Origin: Candidatus Bathyarchaeota archaeon
GTDB taxonomy: Archaea; Thermoproteota; Bathyarchaeia; Bathyarchaeales; Bathycorpusculaceae
NCBI GenBank assembly: GCA_003164295.1
Contig: PLTA01000026.1
Coordinates: forward strand, 1 to 64,000
Length of the DNA: 64,000 bases
Direction of reading: 5' to 3'
Shown one piece after another: positions 17,393 to 27,123 of this stretch (its first letter is position 1; each line of letters opens with the position of its first letter). The notes below the pieces were generated by a model. That model worked only from the letters and a program-made list of their open reading frames with translations. It ran no database searches and was not told the DNA's origin. A program made the position numbers and the translations under genes.

Positions 17393-18937
17393 ATGAAGCT
17401 AAATGTTGAAGTCCTAATGATCACAACAGGCGGTAGCAGAATAGCTATTCTCAGCGATGAAACCGCCAACATGTTGGGAGTGCACAGTTCAGACAGAATA
17501 CGCCTGACCTATGGCAAACAGGAAATGATTGCTATAGCAAACATTGCCCCTTATTTTCCAAAAAACCGTATTGGACTTTATCAGGAAACTGTTGAGGTGC
17601 TGAGGGCAAAAGAGGATGAGACAATTGACGTTCAATTGGCGCCTCTACCCGAGTCCTTGTTTAATGTCCGTGCTAAACTGCACGGTGAGCGTTTGCGGGA
17701 CAAGGATATAGTTAACATTGTTAACGATGTTGTTGAGCGACATTTGAGCTCCGTTGAAATCGCGGCTTTCTTGACTGCCCTTAGCATTCATGGTTTAAGC
17801 ACTGCCGAGAATGAGGCGCTGTCAAAAGCTATGGTTTCAACAGGAAAAACAATCAGTTTCGGCGAAGGACCTATCTTGGATAAGCACAGCGTTGGCGGCA
17901 TCCCGGGCGACAAAACGTCAATGCTTGTGGTGCCAATTGTGGCGGCTGCAGGATTTACCATCCCCAAAACTTCTTCCCGAGCCATTACTTCTCCTTCTGG
18001 AACTGCAGATAGGGTCGAAACGCTTTGCCCCGTAAACTTGGGTATTAATGAGATAAAAGAAGTTGTTTCAAAAACAAACGGATGCTTAGTTTGGGGTGGC
18101 TCTTTGGAACTTGCGCCAGCAGATGACCTTTTTATTCAAGTTGAGTACCCATTGGGAATTGACCCGATGCTGTTACCTTCAATTCTTAGCAAGAAAAAAG
18201 CTATAGGAGCCACGGATGTTGTCATTGACATTCCAACAGGTATGGGTGCTAAGATTAAGACTCGAACTGAAGCGTACACTTTGGCGTCAGATTTTGTGGA
18301 TTTAGGGAAACGTTTAGGCTTAAACATTCAATGTGCTCTTACTTTTGGTGATCAACCTTTGGGTTGCAGTATAGGGCCTGCACTTGAAGCCTGCGAAGCT
18401 TTAACCACTCTTATGGGTGGGGGGCCACCTGACCTGCGGGATAAAGCTGTTAGTCTTGCTGGCATGCTTTTTGAAATGGTTGGAGTTGAGGACGGGAGAG
18501 TTAAAGCGGAGGAGATACTCGATTCAGGTAAAGCTGAAGCGAAAATGAGAGAAATCATCGCGGCTCAAGGTGGAGACCCAGGGGTTAAACCTGATGATTT
18601 GCCCATCGGCTCTGAAATGGTTGAAGTGTGTTCAGAACAAGCGGGCAAGGTTATTTGGCTAAGCACAGAGGATATTGTGCGGATCGCGCGCGAGGCTGGA
18701 GCTCCAAAAGAAAAAGGCGGAGGTTTAGTTTTGCATGCCAAACTTGGAGAAACAGTCCATAAAGGTGACGTGTTGTTTGAGATATATGCTGAGAGATGCA
18801 GCAAGTTAACTTCGGCGCTGGAGCTTGCCCATCAATTGTCACCTATTGTGCTGACTAAGAAGCCTGCGGAAAAGATGATTTTGGATCAAGTGCCTGAGAA
18901 ACTTGCTCATGAAAAAACATTCATGATAGACAGATAA
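17393..18937 (+). CDS. deoA: AMP phosphorylase
   Basis: The product is 514 residues, matching the archaeal AMP phosphorylase family, which is longer than bacterial thymidine phosphorylase because of an N-terminal domain (residues 1-85 here). The glycosyltransferase core has DKHSVGGIPGDKTS (phosphate site), KTSSRAITSPSGTADRVE and GGGPPDLRDKA, with a C-terminal GGGLVLHAKLGE beta domain. It phosphorolyses AMP to adenine and ribose 1,5-bisphosphate, the entry into the RuBisCO salvage pathway. Confidence 0.95.
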   Translation: MKLNVEVLMITTGGSRIAILSDETANMLGVHSSDRIRLTYGKQEMIAIANIAPYFPKNRIGLYQETVEVLRAKEDETIDVQLAPLPESLFNVRAKLHGERLRDKDIVNIVNDVVERHLSSVEIAAFLTALSIHGLSTAENEALSKAMVSTGKTISFGEGPILDKHSVGGIPGDKTSMLVVPIVAAAGFTIPKTSSRAITSPSGTADRVETLCPVNLGINEIKEVVSKTNGCLVWGGSLELAPADDLFIQVEYPLGIDPMLLPSILSKKKAIGATDVVIDIPTGMGAKIKTRTEAYTLASDFVDLGKRLGLNIQCALTFGDQPLGCSIGPALEACEALTTLMGGGPPDLRDKAVSLAGMLFEMVGVEDGRVKAEEILDSGKAEAKMREIIAAQGGDPGVKPDDLPIGSEMVEVCSEQAGKVIWLSTEDIVRIAREAGAPKEKGGGLVLHAKLGETVHKGDVLFEIYAERCSKLTSALELAHQLSPIVLTKKPAEKMILDQVPEKLAHEKTFMIDR

Positions 18938-19040
18938 AGAAAACCTCAACTCCTTTCCGTGCAGGGCCATCGGAAAAAGTAGACTTATCCTGTGCCCTCG
19001 CTTTGACAATTCAAATGATATAAAATAAGAAAAATGGTTT

Positions 19041-19406
19041 TTATCGTGTGATTGCTCCACCAATCAAGCCGCCGACAGCTGCAACTACGCCTGCAAAAAT
19101 CGCCAGAATAATCGCGGCTACGCCGATTGCTAAACCATGTAAACCACCAAACAAAGGGCCGGTAAGCCCACCCGTGAGTCCCCCAGTAATTGCCAATTTT
19201 AAGAATGCTAAAATAGCTATTATGATACCACCGAATATGCCTGCAAGGAAACCAGCAATTAGTCCTTTGCCAACGCCTCGGGCTACCAGTCCAGCAACTA
19301 ACCCTCCGATGAAACCGCCTACTAAATGGCCAACTCCGGGAAAGAGAAAAGCAATAACCAATGTTACCAAAAATCCAACAAAAGCTCCTAACCATATGTT
19401 CCCCAA
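19041..19406 (-). CDS. Glycine-rich membrane protein (DUF5518-like)
   Basis: 121 residues of glycine-zipper helices (GGFIGGLVAGLVARGVGKGL and similar), about four membrane passes. It starts at a TTG with GGTGAAAAAA upstream, so the first Met is encoded by TTG and not by the nearby ATATGG. The sequence resembles the small archaeal DUF5518 family. Its partly repetitive coding is also open in other frames, but this frame has the RBS. Confidence 0.65.
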   Translation of the reverse strand: MGNIWLGAFVGFLVTLVIAFLFPGVGHLVGGFIGGLVAGLVARGVGKGLIAGFLAGIFGGIIIAILAFLKLAITGGLTGGLTGPLFGGLHGLAIGVAAIILAIFAGVVAAVGGLIGGAITR

Positions 19407-19665
19407 ATTTTTTCACCGCCTGTACGAGTAGATGGTCAGCTGAATGGATTAAGTTTTTCTAAATTAATTAAGTTGCTTGCTTAGATAACGCTTTGTCGGT
19501 TTAACCGAACAATAACAAAAAGTCCAGTCACAGAAAAATAAACCTCAGAGCAAAGCTATTGGATTTTCATCATCATTTTACAGGATGTATATGCGTTAAT
19601 TTTAAATGAGGGATTCGGTAAGTTAATTCAAAAAGAAAGACCAAGACACTTTCTAGGGTTGGGCT
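19407..19665. other. Intergenic region between divergent genes
   Basis: About 260 bases upstream of both flanking genes. TATGACTAG at the plus-strand start and AT-rich stretches near 19590-19620 could hold promoters, but no box is clear enough to call. Confidence 0.3.
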
Positions 19666-20340
19666 ATGACTAGTCTTTGGGTATGGATAAAAAAAACGTA
19701 CAGCTTAACGTTAATACTTAATTCATTGATAACGTTAGCGTCCATAGCAGGAATCCTATACGGCTTCTACTTCCACGCTTGGAGAGCATATTCGCCTTAC
19801 CTCATTAATGGAAACCTCTTTCTCCTTGTAGCTGCTGCAGCTGTCATCAACATTTTTCCCAGCGCGAGCATAGGCAGATGCTTACATACCGGACGATTAT
19901 GGTTCCATCATTACGTCTACGGCGCGTTCGTATTGTTTATATCATCAATCTATGTGATGGCATTCACATCCGTGGGCTTAGTCGACCTATTTTTATTAAA
20001 TTCTGCAAACATAGCAGTTAACACCGGACGTTTTTTTGTTTTAACAGGTACAACACTGCTTTTGGATGATCTGCCAGATTGTTCAAAACGAGTTGAAGCC
20101 ACCCTCAACAAAATAAAGTCAAGGGCTTATCAAGCAAGAAAAGTAATTCATGGCGCGCAATTAGTAACAGGTTTGGTTACATTCTATGTTTTTCTCGCTA
20201 TTGCCTCCTCAGCACTTTTCCAGCACCATGCATTCACTGTTTCAAATTTCCTAACAATGGGCACATTATTGATAACAAGCATTACATCTATTGCGTTTGT
20301 TAAAAGAGATGCTTGGCTAAAAATAAAAGTTGAAAACTAA
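19666..20340 (+). CDS. Hypothetical polytopic membrane protein
   Basis: 224 residues with about six helices (for example near 15-37, 47-62, 80-100, 115-130, 160-182 and 190-208). A polar cluster, RLWFHHYVYG, lies between the second and third helices, and DDLPDCS after the fourth. These polar residues might be functional, but I recognise no family. ATG start; no strong RBS. It converges with the NERD gene, 4 bases away. Confidence 0.6.
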   Translation: MTSLWVWIKKTYSLTLILNSLITLASIAGILYGFYFHAWRAYSPYLINGNLFLLVAAAAVINIFPSASIGRCLHTGRLWFHHYVYGAFVLFISSIYVMAFTSVGLVDLFLLNSANIAVNTGRFFVLTGTTLLLDDLPDCSKRVEATLNKIKSRAYQARKVIHGAQLVTGLVTFYVFLAIASSALFQHHAFTVSNFLTMGTLLITSITSIAFVKRDAWLKIKVEN

Positions 20341-20344
20341 TTTT

Positions 20345-21115
20345 TTAGCGTTTTTGTTTTAAAATTTCTTTACCGATTGTTTCAAGTTGTTCTTGAGAAT
20401 ATTTTCCTAAGCTTCTAATGGTGGTTATTTGGTTGGGTAGTTGAGGAAGCTTGACGATTGCTACTGTGGGATTGGTTAAGTGCAGAGTTGCATAATTATT
20501 CGTGAAGACTACTATGCCTTCAATGTAGATGTCAAGTCTTCTAAGTGCCTGTGAAGAATCAAGGATGTGTCGTATCGTGGCGACGTTTCTTTTAACCTGC
20601 AGACTTGGACTTGCTTTAAAGTTTTGTTTACCCGATCTTTGCCAATAATCGCCGTTGCAACTTATGTTCCCATTCCAATTCTTAGTTTCCAAAACAAATA
20701 TGCCGTTTGGGCCAAGAATAACATGGTCGATATCGCCGCCGCCCCCACGGAGATACATATCATTTAACAAGACATAGTCGTCGCTGAGTTTACTGCCTAA
20801 TAGTTTGATTACCCGTTTTTCTCCTTCCCAACCGCCCCCATAAATTCGGTATTTGCGCAAAAAATAGTAAAATGCAGCTAAAGGCACCAGTGAAATTAGG
20901 AAGCCTGCTATTTCAAAAATTCCGAAGCTTAAGGTTAAAAGAACATGGATACTTAAGACAGAAGAAATTAGGAAAAATAGCAATAAGCAGGCGATCGCTT
21001 TTGCCAAGTTTTTTCGAACTTGGTTTTTTAGGTAGTTACCTGAACCTTTCATTTTTTTCATGTAGATCGCCCCGGTAAGTTTCATTGATCTTGAAACTAT
21101 ATTACCGTATAGCAT
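20345..21115 (-). CDS. NERD-domain membrane protein
   Basis: Two membrane helices (about 38-60 and 62-86) precede a NERD domain: WEGEKRVIKLLGSKLSDDYVL, GGGGDIDHVILGPNGIFVLE and TKNWNG. The D-I-D and E-T-K residues match the nuclease-related core (PD-(D/E)xK-like), so metal-dependent nucleic acid cleavage is possible, though most NERD proteins are uncharacterised. The long N-terminus has several Met codons; the start could be as late as residue 19. Confidence 0.85.
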   Translation of the reverse strand: MLYGNIVSRSMKLTGAIYMKKMKGSGNYLKNQVRKNLAKAIACLLLFFLISSVLSIHVLLTLSFGIFEIAGFLISLVPLAAFYYFLRKYRIYGGGWEGEKRVIKLLGSKLSDDYVLLNDMYLRGGGGDIDHVILGPNGIFVLETKNWNGNISCNGDYWQRSGKQNFKASPSLQVKRNVATIRHILDSSQALRRLDIYIEGIVVFTNNYATLHLTNPTVAIVKLPQLPNQITTIRSLGKYSQEQLETIGKEILKQKR

Positions 21116-21204
21116 ACCAAATCAAATCCTGCTGCCATCAAATTTTTTAATTGAAAACTAGTCTGAGCAATATTTTTAATACAGCAACATTCCAATGAAT
21201 TGGC

Positions 21205-22407
21205 ATGAAGGCTGAAACATTTTCCAAGGAAAATGTACGTAAAAGATTTTTTCTTCCAGCCTTGGGACTAGCTATTTTTGCCGTTTGGTTGATAACAGTA
21301 ACCTTTGAATTACTTTTATTTCAAATCGCTCATTCATTTCAAGTCCCAGTTGGAACAGCAGGTCTTGTTGCCGCTGTTGGTTCTGTCTCCGGCATAGTCG
21401 CCGGACTGTTACTATCTATTTTGAGTGTACGCTTCAACCACAAATCATTTCTTTTGATGGGATTACTATTTACTTGTTTAGCAGCATTGGGTTTCTTTTT
21501 CGCTCCAAACTTTAACATTATTTTGATCACAAACATTGGAGTCGGAACAGGAATAGCCATGGTCAGCTCTATGGCTTACTCATTAATTGGAGAATTCTAT
21601 CCAGTAGAAAGAAGAGGAAGAGCGATTGGCTGGATGGTTGCCTCCTCCACCTTAGCATTTGTAATTGGAGCGCCAATAATTGGAGTAATAGCAAACATTG
21701 GAAACTGGCGTTCAACAATGATTTGGTTCTCGCTACCAGTTTCTTTAGCGAGCCTATTTTTAGCGTTCCTTGCTATTCCAAACAAATCAGCTGAACACAT
21801 GCTTTACCATAAAGAACCCTTTTTCGCTGGCTGCAAACAAGCATTTTCAAATAAGTCCGCAACTGCCAGTTTATTCGCCACTATGTTTACCGTTGCTGAA
21901 GGATCCATTTCATTTTACGCTGTTTCTTTTTTTACAAGTAAATTTGCAATATCCATACCTATGGGATCTATAGTTATTTTGGTTGGTAACATACTGTCGG
22001 CTGCAGGAGGGGTAGTCGCAGGCATATTTGTGAATCGAATAGGTAGAAAATCCTTAGGATCAATCACAGGTTTTACAGCAGCCATATTCACGTTAACATT
22101 CACATTTATGCCTAACTTCGCGTTGTCCTGGGGTTTGAGCGCCCTTCGTTTCTGGTTTGCCGGAATGTCATCTACGGCACTTGGCAGCTTAGTTATCGAG
22201 CAAATCCCAAAATTCCGATCAGCCATGACATCCCTTAACGTTACTTTTATCAATTTAGGCATGTTGACTGCTTCAGTAGCAGGGGGAATAGCTCTTAACA
22301 TCTACAGCTACCAAACATTTGCCTTAATTTTAGGAAGCTTAGGCGTCGTAGGCACCATTGTATGGGTTACCCTAGTTAAAGATCCATGCAAAAAACTAAA
22401 AGAGTGA
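21205..22407 (+). CDS. Major facilitator superfamily transporter
   Basis: 400 residues and twelve predicted membrane helices in two halves. The loop after helix 4, EFYPVERRGRAIGWMVASS, is the MFS loop motif, and the second half has FVNRIGRKSLGSITG in the equivalent place. The short central loop and length are usual for small-molecule antiporters. The substrate cannot be inferred. It converges with the nfn operon. Confidence 0.85.
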   Translation: MKAETFSKENVRKRFFLPALGLAIFAVWLITVTFELLLFQIAHSFQVPVGTAGLVAAVGSVSGIVAGLLLSILSVRFNHKSFLLMGLLFTCLAALGFFFAPNFNIILITNIGVGTGIAMVSSMAYSLIGEFYPVERRGRAIGWMVASSTLAFVIGAPIIGVIANIGNWRSTMIWFSLPVSLASLFLAFLAIPNKSAEHMLYHKEPFFAGCKQAFSNKSATASLFATMFTVAEGSISFYAVSFFTSKFAISIPMGSIVILVGNILSAAGGVVAGIFVNRIGRKSLGSITGFTAAIFTLTFTFMPNFALSWGLSALRFWFAGMSSTALGSLVIEQIPKFRSAMTSLNVTFINLGMLTASVAGGIALNIYSYQTFALILGSLGVVGTIVWVTLVKDPCKKLKE

Positions 22408-22421
22408 AAAAAGTAGTGGGT

Positions 22422-23849
22422 TTATTTTTTGTTCATTAAGTATTCGTGCATTGCTTTTGCTGCGCGTTTGCCTGCACCCATTGCGCTGATAACTGTTGCT
22501 GCACCTGTAGCTACGTCTCCGCCTGCGTAAACTCCGTCTAAGCTTGTTTTGCCTACTTCATTAACGCATATTGTTCCGCGTTTGGGGTCGCTTTGTAAGC
22601 CGCCTGTGGTGCTTTGGATAATGGGGTTGGGAGTTTGTCCGATGGCGATTATTACTGTGTCAACATCCATTGTGAATTCTGATCCTAGAACTTCTCGTAC
22701 GCCTCTTCTGCCTTTTGCGTCGGGTTCTGTTAGTTCCATTGCGATGCATTTCATGGATTTAATCCATCCTTTTTCGTCACCGTAGAATTCCATTGGAGCT
22801 GCGAGGAATTTGCAGACTAAGCCTTCTTCTTCTGCATTTTCTACTTCTTCGTGTCTTGCAGGTAATTCGTCGCGTGATCGTCTGTAGAGTAGGCATACGT
22901 GTGAGCCTAGTCGCATGCTGCTTCTTGCGCAGTCCATAGCTACGTTTCCGCCGCCTATGACGACTACTTGTTTGCCGATGCGTATTGGAGTGTCATATTC
23001 TGGGAACAGGTATGCTTTCATTAGGTTAACGCGTATTAGGAATTCGTTGGCTGAGTAGATTCCGCCGAGGTTTTCTCCGTTGCAGCCTGTAAATTGTGGT
23101 AAGCCAGCGCCGCTTCCGATGAATACTGCATCATATCCTCCTTCTGTCATAAGTTCTGGTATTGTGTGGATTCTACCGACTAAGTTGCCGAGGCGTAAAT
23201 CAACTCCGAGTTTTTGGACGTAGTTGACTTCGTTTTGTACAATGGCTTTTGGTAAACGGAATTCTGGAATACCGTAAGATAGGACTCCTCCGCCGACATG
23301 TAATGCTTCAAACATTGTTATGTTGTGACCAAGCTTTACGAGGTCTGCTGCAACGGTTAATCCTGCTGGACCTGCACCGACAACTGCTACTTTTTTGCCA
23401 GTATCTGGAGCTTTAGGTGGAAGTGCATAGCCGTTGTCTCGTTCCCAATCTGCGAGGAAGCGTTCTAAGCGACCGATACTGATTGGGTCACCCATTTTGC
23501 CGATAACGCATTTGCTTTGGCATTGTACTTCTTGTGGGCAAACTCTCCCGCAAACTGCGGGCAAAGCATTTTTGGTTTTAATGGTTGCTATGCCTTCAGA
23601 ATATTTCTTTTCTTTGATGCATTTAATGAATGTTGGAATCGGGACTTCGACTGGACAACCTGTTCTGCATTGAGGATTAGGACAGCATAGGCACCTGCTT
23701 GCTTCTTCTTGAGCTTCTGCTTCAGTGTAGCCTAAGGCAACCTCACTGAAGTTTTTAGCGCGAACTTTAGGCTCTTGCTTAGCCATTTCAACGGCTTTCT
23801 TATTTAATTTCGGTTTAGGCTTTGTTTCTGCCACATTGGCAACCTCCAT
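22422..23849 (-). CDS. NfnB/SudA-like NAD(P)H-ferredoxin oxidoreductase subunit (GltD family)
   Basis: 475 residues. An N-terminal Cys-rich domain (CLCCPNPQCRTGCP and CGRVCPQEVQC) binds two [4Fe-4S] clusters. The FAD domain starts at VAVVGAGPAGLTVAADLV and the NAD(P) domain at VVVIGGGNVAMDCARSSMR; GVYAGGDVATGAATVI is the C-terminal FAD site. It belongs to the GltD family, but the immediate neighbour is NfnA-like and no gltB is seen, so an NfnAB/sulfide-dehydrogenase-like complex is the better reading. It overlaps nfnA by 35 bases and is the last gene of a three-gene operon. Confidence 0.85.
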   Translation of the reverse strand: MEVANVAETKPKPKLNKKAVEMAKQEPKVRAKNFSEVALGYTEAEAQEEASRCLCCPNPQCRTGCPVEVPIPTFIKCIKEKKYSEGIATIKTKNALPAVCGRVCPQEVQCQSKCVIGKMGDPISIGRLERFLADWERDNGYALPPKAPDTGKKVAVVGAGPAGLTVAADLVKLGHNITMFEALHVGGGVLSYGIPEFRLPKAIVQNEVNYVQKLGVDLRLGNLVGRIHTIPELMTEGGYDAVFIGSGAGLPQFTGCNGENLGGIYSANEFLIRVNLMKAYLFPEYDTPIRIGKQVVVIGGGNVAMDCARSSMRLGSHVCLLYRRSRDELPARHEEVENAEEEGLVCKFLAAPMEFYGDEKGWIKSMKCIAMELTEPDAKGRRGVREVLGSEFTMDVDTVIIAIGQTPNPIIQSTTGGLQSDPKRGTICVNEVGKTSLDGVYAGGDVATGAATVISAMGAGKRAAKAMHEYLMNKK

Positions 23850-24630
23850 TCATTTCCGATAGAACTGAACTTAGCCTCTCTTCTGGAAGCATTGTTCGTT
23901 GGCGAATAATTAATTGGTCGAAGTCTGTTTTGTGACCATCAAATTCTGGTCCATCCACGCAGCCAAACATCATTTTGCCGCCAACTGTAACTCGGCAGAC
24001 GCCACACATACCCATGCCATCAATCATTATGGGCGTTAATGTTACGATTGTAGGAATGTTGTAGGGCTTGGTGATTTCGCTTACATCCTTCATGAGTATA
24101 ACTGGACCCATAACCACACAACGGTCAAACTTTTCTGTTTTAAGTAATTCTTTGAGAAAATCTAGTCCTTTGTATCCTTTTGTGCCATCGTCAGTTGCAA
24201 CATAGACTTTTTCGCTTAGAGCTTTTGCTTCGTTTTCCATCATGATAAATTCTTTTGTTCGTGCACCAAGAATTGTGGTTACTTTGTTGCCTGCTTCTTT
24301 CATAGCTTTAACTTGTAACAGCATTGGCGCAATCATTACGCTTCCGCCTACGCAGAGAACTTTACCGAAATTTTTGACTTCGGATGGATTCCCGAGCGGA
24401 CCGGTTACGTTGTCGATGAATTCGCCTTGGTTTAGCAAGCCCAAGCCTTTTGTGGTTTTTCCAACTTCATGGAAGGCAAACGAAACGGTACCTTTCGATC
24501 TGTCATATCCGCAAATTGTTAAGGGTATTCGTTCGCCAGTTTTGCCGTGTATAACGATTAGGAATTGGCCAGCTTGCGATTTAGCCGCAACATCTGGAGC
24601 ATCAACTTCAAACATTTTAATTTTAGGCAC
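23815..24630 (-). CDS. NfnA/SudB-like FAD, [2Fe-2S] subunit
   Basis: 271 residues of the ferredoxin-NADP reductase/dihydroorotate dehydrogenase electron-transfer family: GERIPLTICGYD (FAD), KVLCVGGSVMIAPMLLQVKAM (NAD), and C-terminal GMCGVCRVTV...FGCVDGPEFDG, which ligates a [2Fe-2S] cluster. In characterised NfnAB this subunit takes part in flavin-based electron bifurcation between NADH, NADPH and ferredoxin. Here it sits between a ferredoxin-MvhD fusion gene and nfnB, suggesting an enlarged complex. Confidence 0.87.
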   Translation of the reverse strand: MPKIKMFEVDAPDVAAKSQAGQFLIVIHGKTGERIPLTICGYDRSKGTVSFAFHEVGKTTKGLGLLNQGEFIDNVTGPLGNPSEVKNFGKVLCVGGSVMIAPMLLQVKAMKEAGNKVTTILGARTKEFIMMENEAKALSEKVYVATDDGTKGYKGLDFLKELLKTEKFDRCVVMGPVILMKDVSEITKPYNIPTIVTLTPIMIDGMGMCGVCRVTVGGKMMFGCVDGPEFDGHKTDFDQLIIRQRTMLPEERLSSVLSEMNGGCQCGRNKA

Positions 24631-24647
24631 TAACTCTTTTTTTGTAA

Positions 24648-25871
24648 CTAATTTGTACGTTTTGCATTCGCCTCCACAACTAATTCCCGTTTAGGTAAAG
24701 CACAAATTTTCTTGTAGAATTCGTCGAGTTTCTGCTCGAATTCGCCAGAGCATCTGGGTGATTCTTCGTATAGTTCGAATCGGTCAAGCAAACCAAGTTT
24801 TTTAAGTGAAACTTGCAAAGCTGCAACGTTGCGTTCTGCAGTGTCTCTGCCTTCCTGAAGCTTGCAGTCTTTGGCTGAGCAGACAACGCCCATGACGCCG
24901 TCAAAACCGCAGTTTAATGCGTTGATTATGTGAACTGGGTCGAGAGATTTGAAGCATGGAACTTCGAGAGCTAAGACGTTTTTGCCTGCAAAAGCTTTGT
25001 TTGGGTTGTCTAGAGATGAGAACTCTGACCATTGGCAAACAAATGCGAGAATTGCTGGACCTTTATTTTGAGCTTTCAAATCTGCAAGCGATTTTCCGTA
25101 ACGATTTACAACATCTTCAAATTCAAAGCCTTTTACTTCAATAGCTTGATGTGGGCAAACCAGTTGGCATGCGCCGCAGCCAACGCATTTTTCTTCGTTT
25201 ACTTTTGGGGTTCCGAATGATTCGAATTCTAATGCGCCGTATGGGCAGATGAAGATGCATTTGTCGCATCCTACACATTTTTGAACGTCGTAGACTGCTT
25301 TTCGCGAGAACTTTATAATTTTAACCGTGTTTGCATCGTAGCCTAATTGTTCAAGAACGTTTCGTGTTAAAACTAGTCTTCGTGTGTTAATTTTTGTGCC
25401 TTCTTTGTAACGGCAGAATGGGTCTTCACATTGAATAGAAACGATGTTTTTCACGCCCAAATTGAGTGCTTCAAAAACAAAGTCTGATGGAATACGACCT
25501 GCGCAGGGCAAACGTAAAGCCAAGTAATTATCATCTTTCAATCCTTGCGCTTTGAGGATGTCTTGGACTTCGCCTGTTGAAGGTGAGTTTCCTCTGCACA
25601 TTAAGACAAGCGTTTCAGAGTTTTTCGCTTTTGCTTGTGCTTTTTTAAGGTATTCGGATAATGTATCGTAAGTGTAATAATCCATTTTTATGGCTGAACT
25701 TGGGCAAGCGCTGTAGCATATACCGCAGACCTGGCAGTCTTGGCTGTTGATTTCAACTTTTCCGGTTGAATCAGCTTTTATGGCTTCGTATGGGCAAATT
25801 GATTTGCATACATAACATCGACTACATAGATCTTGATTGATTTCTACTACAGCGAGACATTTTTCACTCAT
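24648..25871 (-). CDS. Duplicated ferredoxin-MvhD fusion (FlpD-like electron carrier)
   Basis: 407 residues built from two copies of one module. First, a 2x[4Fe-4S] ferredoxin (CSRCYVCKSICP, CQVCGICYSACP; about 15-60), then an MvhD/FlpD-like domain (about 85-195, with CRGNSP, LPCAGR and CEDPFCRYKEG). Second, another 2x[4Fe-4S] ferredoxin (CVGCDKCIFICP, CVGCGACQLVCP; about 205-260), then a second MvhD-like domain (about 285-385, with CQWSEF, VPCFKS and CSAKDCKLQEG). MvhD normally links hydrogenase or formate dehydrogenase to HdrABC. Here it leads an operon with NfnA- and NfnB-like subunits, so it probably feeds or drains that flavoprotein pair. Confidence 0.88.
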   Translation of the reverse strand: MSEKCLAVVEINQDLCSRCYVCKSICPYEAIKADSTGKVEINSQDCQVCGICYSACPSSAIKMDYYTYDTLSEYLKKAQAKAKNSETLVLMCRGNSPSTGEVQDILKAQGLKDDNYLALRLPCAGRIPSDFVFEALNLGVKNIVSIQCEDPFCRYKEGTKINTRRLVLTRNVLEQLGYDANTVKIIKFSRKAVYDVQKCVGCDKCIFICPYGALEFESFGTPKVNEEKCVGCGACQLVCPHQAIEVKGFEFEDVVNRYGKSLADLKAQNKGPAILAFVCQWSEFSSLDNPNKAFAGKNVLALEVPCFKSLDPVHIINALNCGFDGVMGVVCSAKDCKLQEGRDTAERNVAALQVSLKKLGLLDRFELYEESPRCSGEFEQKLDEFYKKICALPKRELVVEANAKRTN

Positions 25872-25986
25872 TTTGAAACCTCTTTTTCATACACCGCTGC
25901 TACTTTAAACATGAGCATGCTAAGATGCTGGCTTAAAGCCTATTGAAAGCATGAAAAGTGGTTTGGAATGATATAATTCTTTCTAT

Positions 25987-26919
25987 CTATTTTCTGTAAT
26001 ACGGTCGTTTAATGTAACTGTAGGCTTCAAGGGCTGCTGTGATTCCTTGGCTTACTGCTGTTCCAACTTGCTTAATCGGGTGGTTAGTAACGTCGCCTGC
26101 GGCGAATACTCCCATCAGATTCGTTTGTTGCCTGATATCAGCTTTTATGTATCCATGTTCATCGGTTTCTACCCCGGCAGCTTTGGCTAGTTGGCTGTTT
26201 GGTGCTTCGCCGACTTGCACGAAAACTGCGTCAACGGCTATTTCAGACGTTTCATTTGTTTTATTGTCGATTAATGTGACTGATTTGACTTGTTTGTCGC
26301 CTTTGATTTCTTGAATTTCCGTGTTCCACATGATTTTGACGTTGTTTTTTGATGAAATATCCGAAATTAATGATTGTTCAGCTCTAAACGCTTGCTTACG
26401 ATGGATAACGATTACTTCGGAAGCTAGACCTGAAAGGTAAAGCGTGGTTGTGCAAGCTGTATTTCCACCGCCAACAATGAGCACCCGTTTACCTTTGAAA
26501 AATGGTCCATCACAAACTCCACAATAACTTACCCCTCTGCCGCGGAATTCTTTTTCACCTTTAGTACCAAGTTCCTTATAATGTGAACCTGTCGAAAAAA
26601 TCAATGCTTTTGCCTCATAGGTTGCACTTGACGTTTTAACAATTTTCTTTTCGTCTGTTAGCTCTAATTCTGTGACAGGTTCCAAATCATGAATGACTGC
26701 TCCAACCATTCTGGTGTGAGTAGCCATTTTTTCTGCAAGTTCTCCACCGCTTATTTCTGCAAATCCTGGATAATTAACGACTTTTGATGCATCAGCGATT
26801 GTTCCGCCTGCAAACTTTTCATCTAAAATCAAAGTTTTAAGTCCACTGCGGACAGCGTAAATTCCAGCTGATAAACCAGCAGAACCTGCTCCGATTATAA
26901 TGACATCCCATGTCTCCAT
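25987..26919 (-). CDS. trxB: Thioredoxin reductase-like flavoprotein
   Basis: 310 residues, the normal length. FAD site at VIIIGAGSAGLSAGIYAV; redox-active disulfide CGVCDG (the Cys-x2-Cys of the family); NAD(P) site VLIVGGGNTACTTTLYL; C-terminal GVFAAGDVTNHPIKQVGTA. It would reduce thioredoxin or a similar disulfide protein. No thioredoxin gene is adjacent. It is divergent from the rubredoxin-ThDP gene, with a hairpin repeat between them. Confidence 0.88.
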   Translation of the reverse strand: METWDVIIIGAGSAGLSAGIYAVRSGLKTLILDEKFAGGTIADASKVVNYPGFAEISGGELAEKMATHTRMVGAVIHDLEPVTELELTDEKKIVKTSSATYEAKALIFSTGSHYKELGTKGEKEFRGRGVSYCGVCDGPFFKGKRVLIVGGGNTACTTTLYLSGLASEVIVIHRKQAFRAEQSLISDISSKNNVKIMWNTEIQEIKGDKQVKSVTLIDNKTNETSEIAVDAVFVQVGEAPNSQLAKAAGVETDEHGYIKADIRQQTNLMGVFAAGDVTNHPIKQVGTAVSQGITAALEAYSYIKRPYYRK

Positions 26920-27005
26920 GACAATTCAACTCTTGCTAGTAAATATTGGAATTAGGTAATTTATGAAGTGTTTGTTTTGCGTGTTTTTTAAACTGGTCTC
27001 AAATT

Positions 27006-27040
27006 GAAGAACAACAGTTGCCGGGTGTTTGTTGTTCTTC
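27006..27040. repeat. Hairpin repeat upstream of the rubredoxin-ThDP gene
   Basis: GAAGAACAAC (27006-27015) and GTTGTTCTTC (27031-27040) are a perfect 10-bp inverted repeat, extendable by one A-T pair. The loop contains CCGGGTG. It lies between two divergent genes, so it is not a terminator for either. A similar arm sequence recurs at 29426-29466, beyond the other end of the same gene unit. Confidence 0.6.
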
Positions 27041-27123
27041 TTCTTCGGAAAATCGTCAGCCAATAAGCAGATAAGGCTGAAATCATTTTAGTTAATATTA
27101 GAAATTTTTGAAGGTGCAAAATT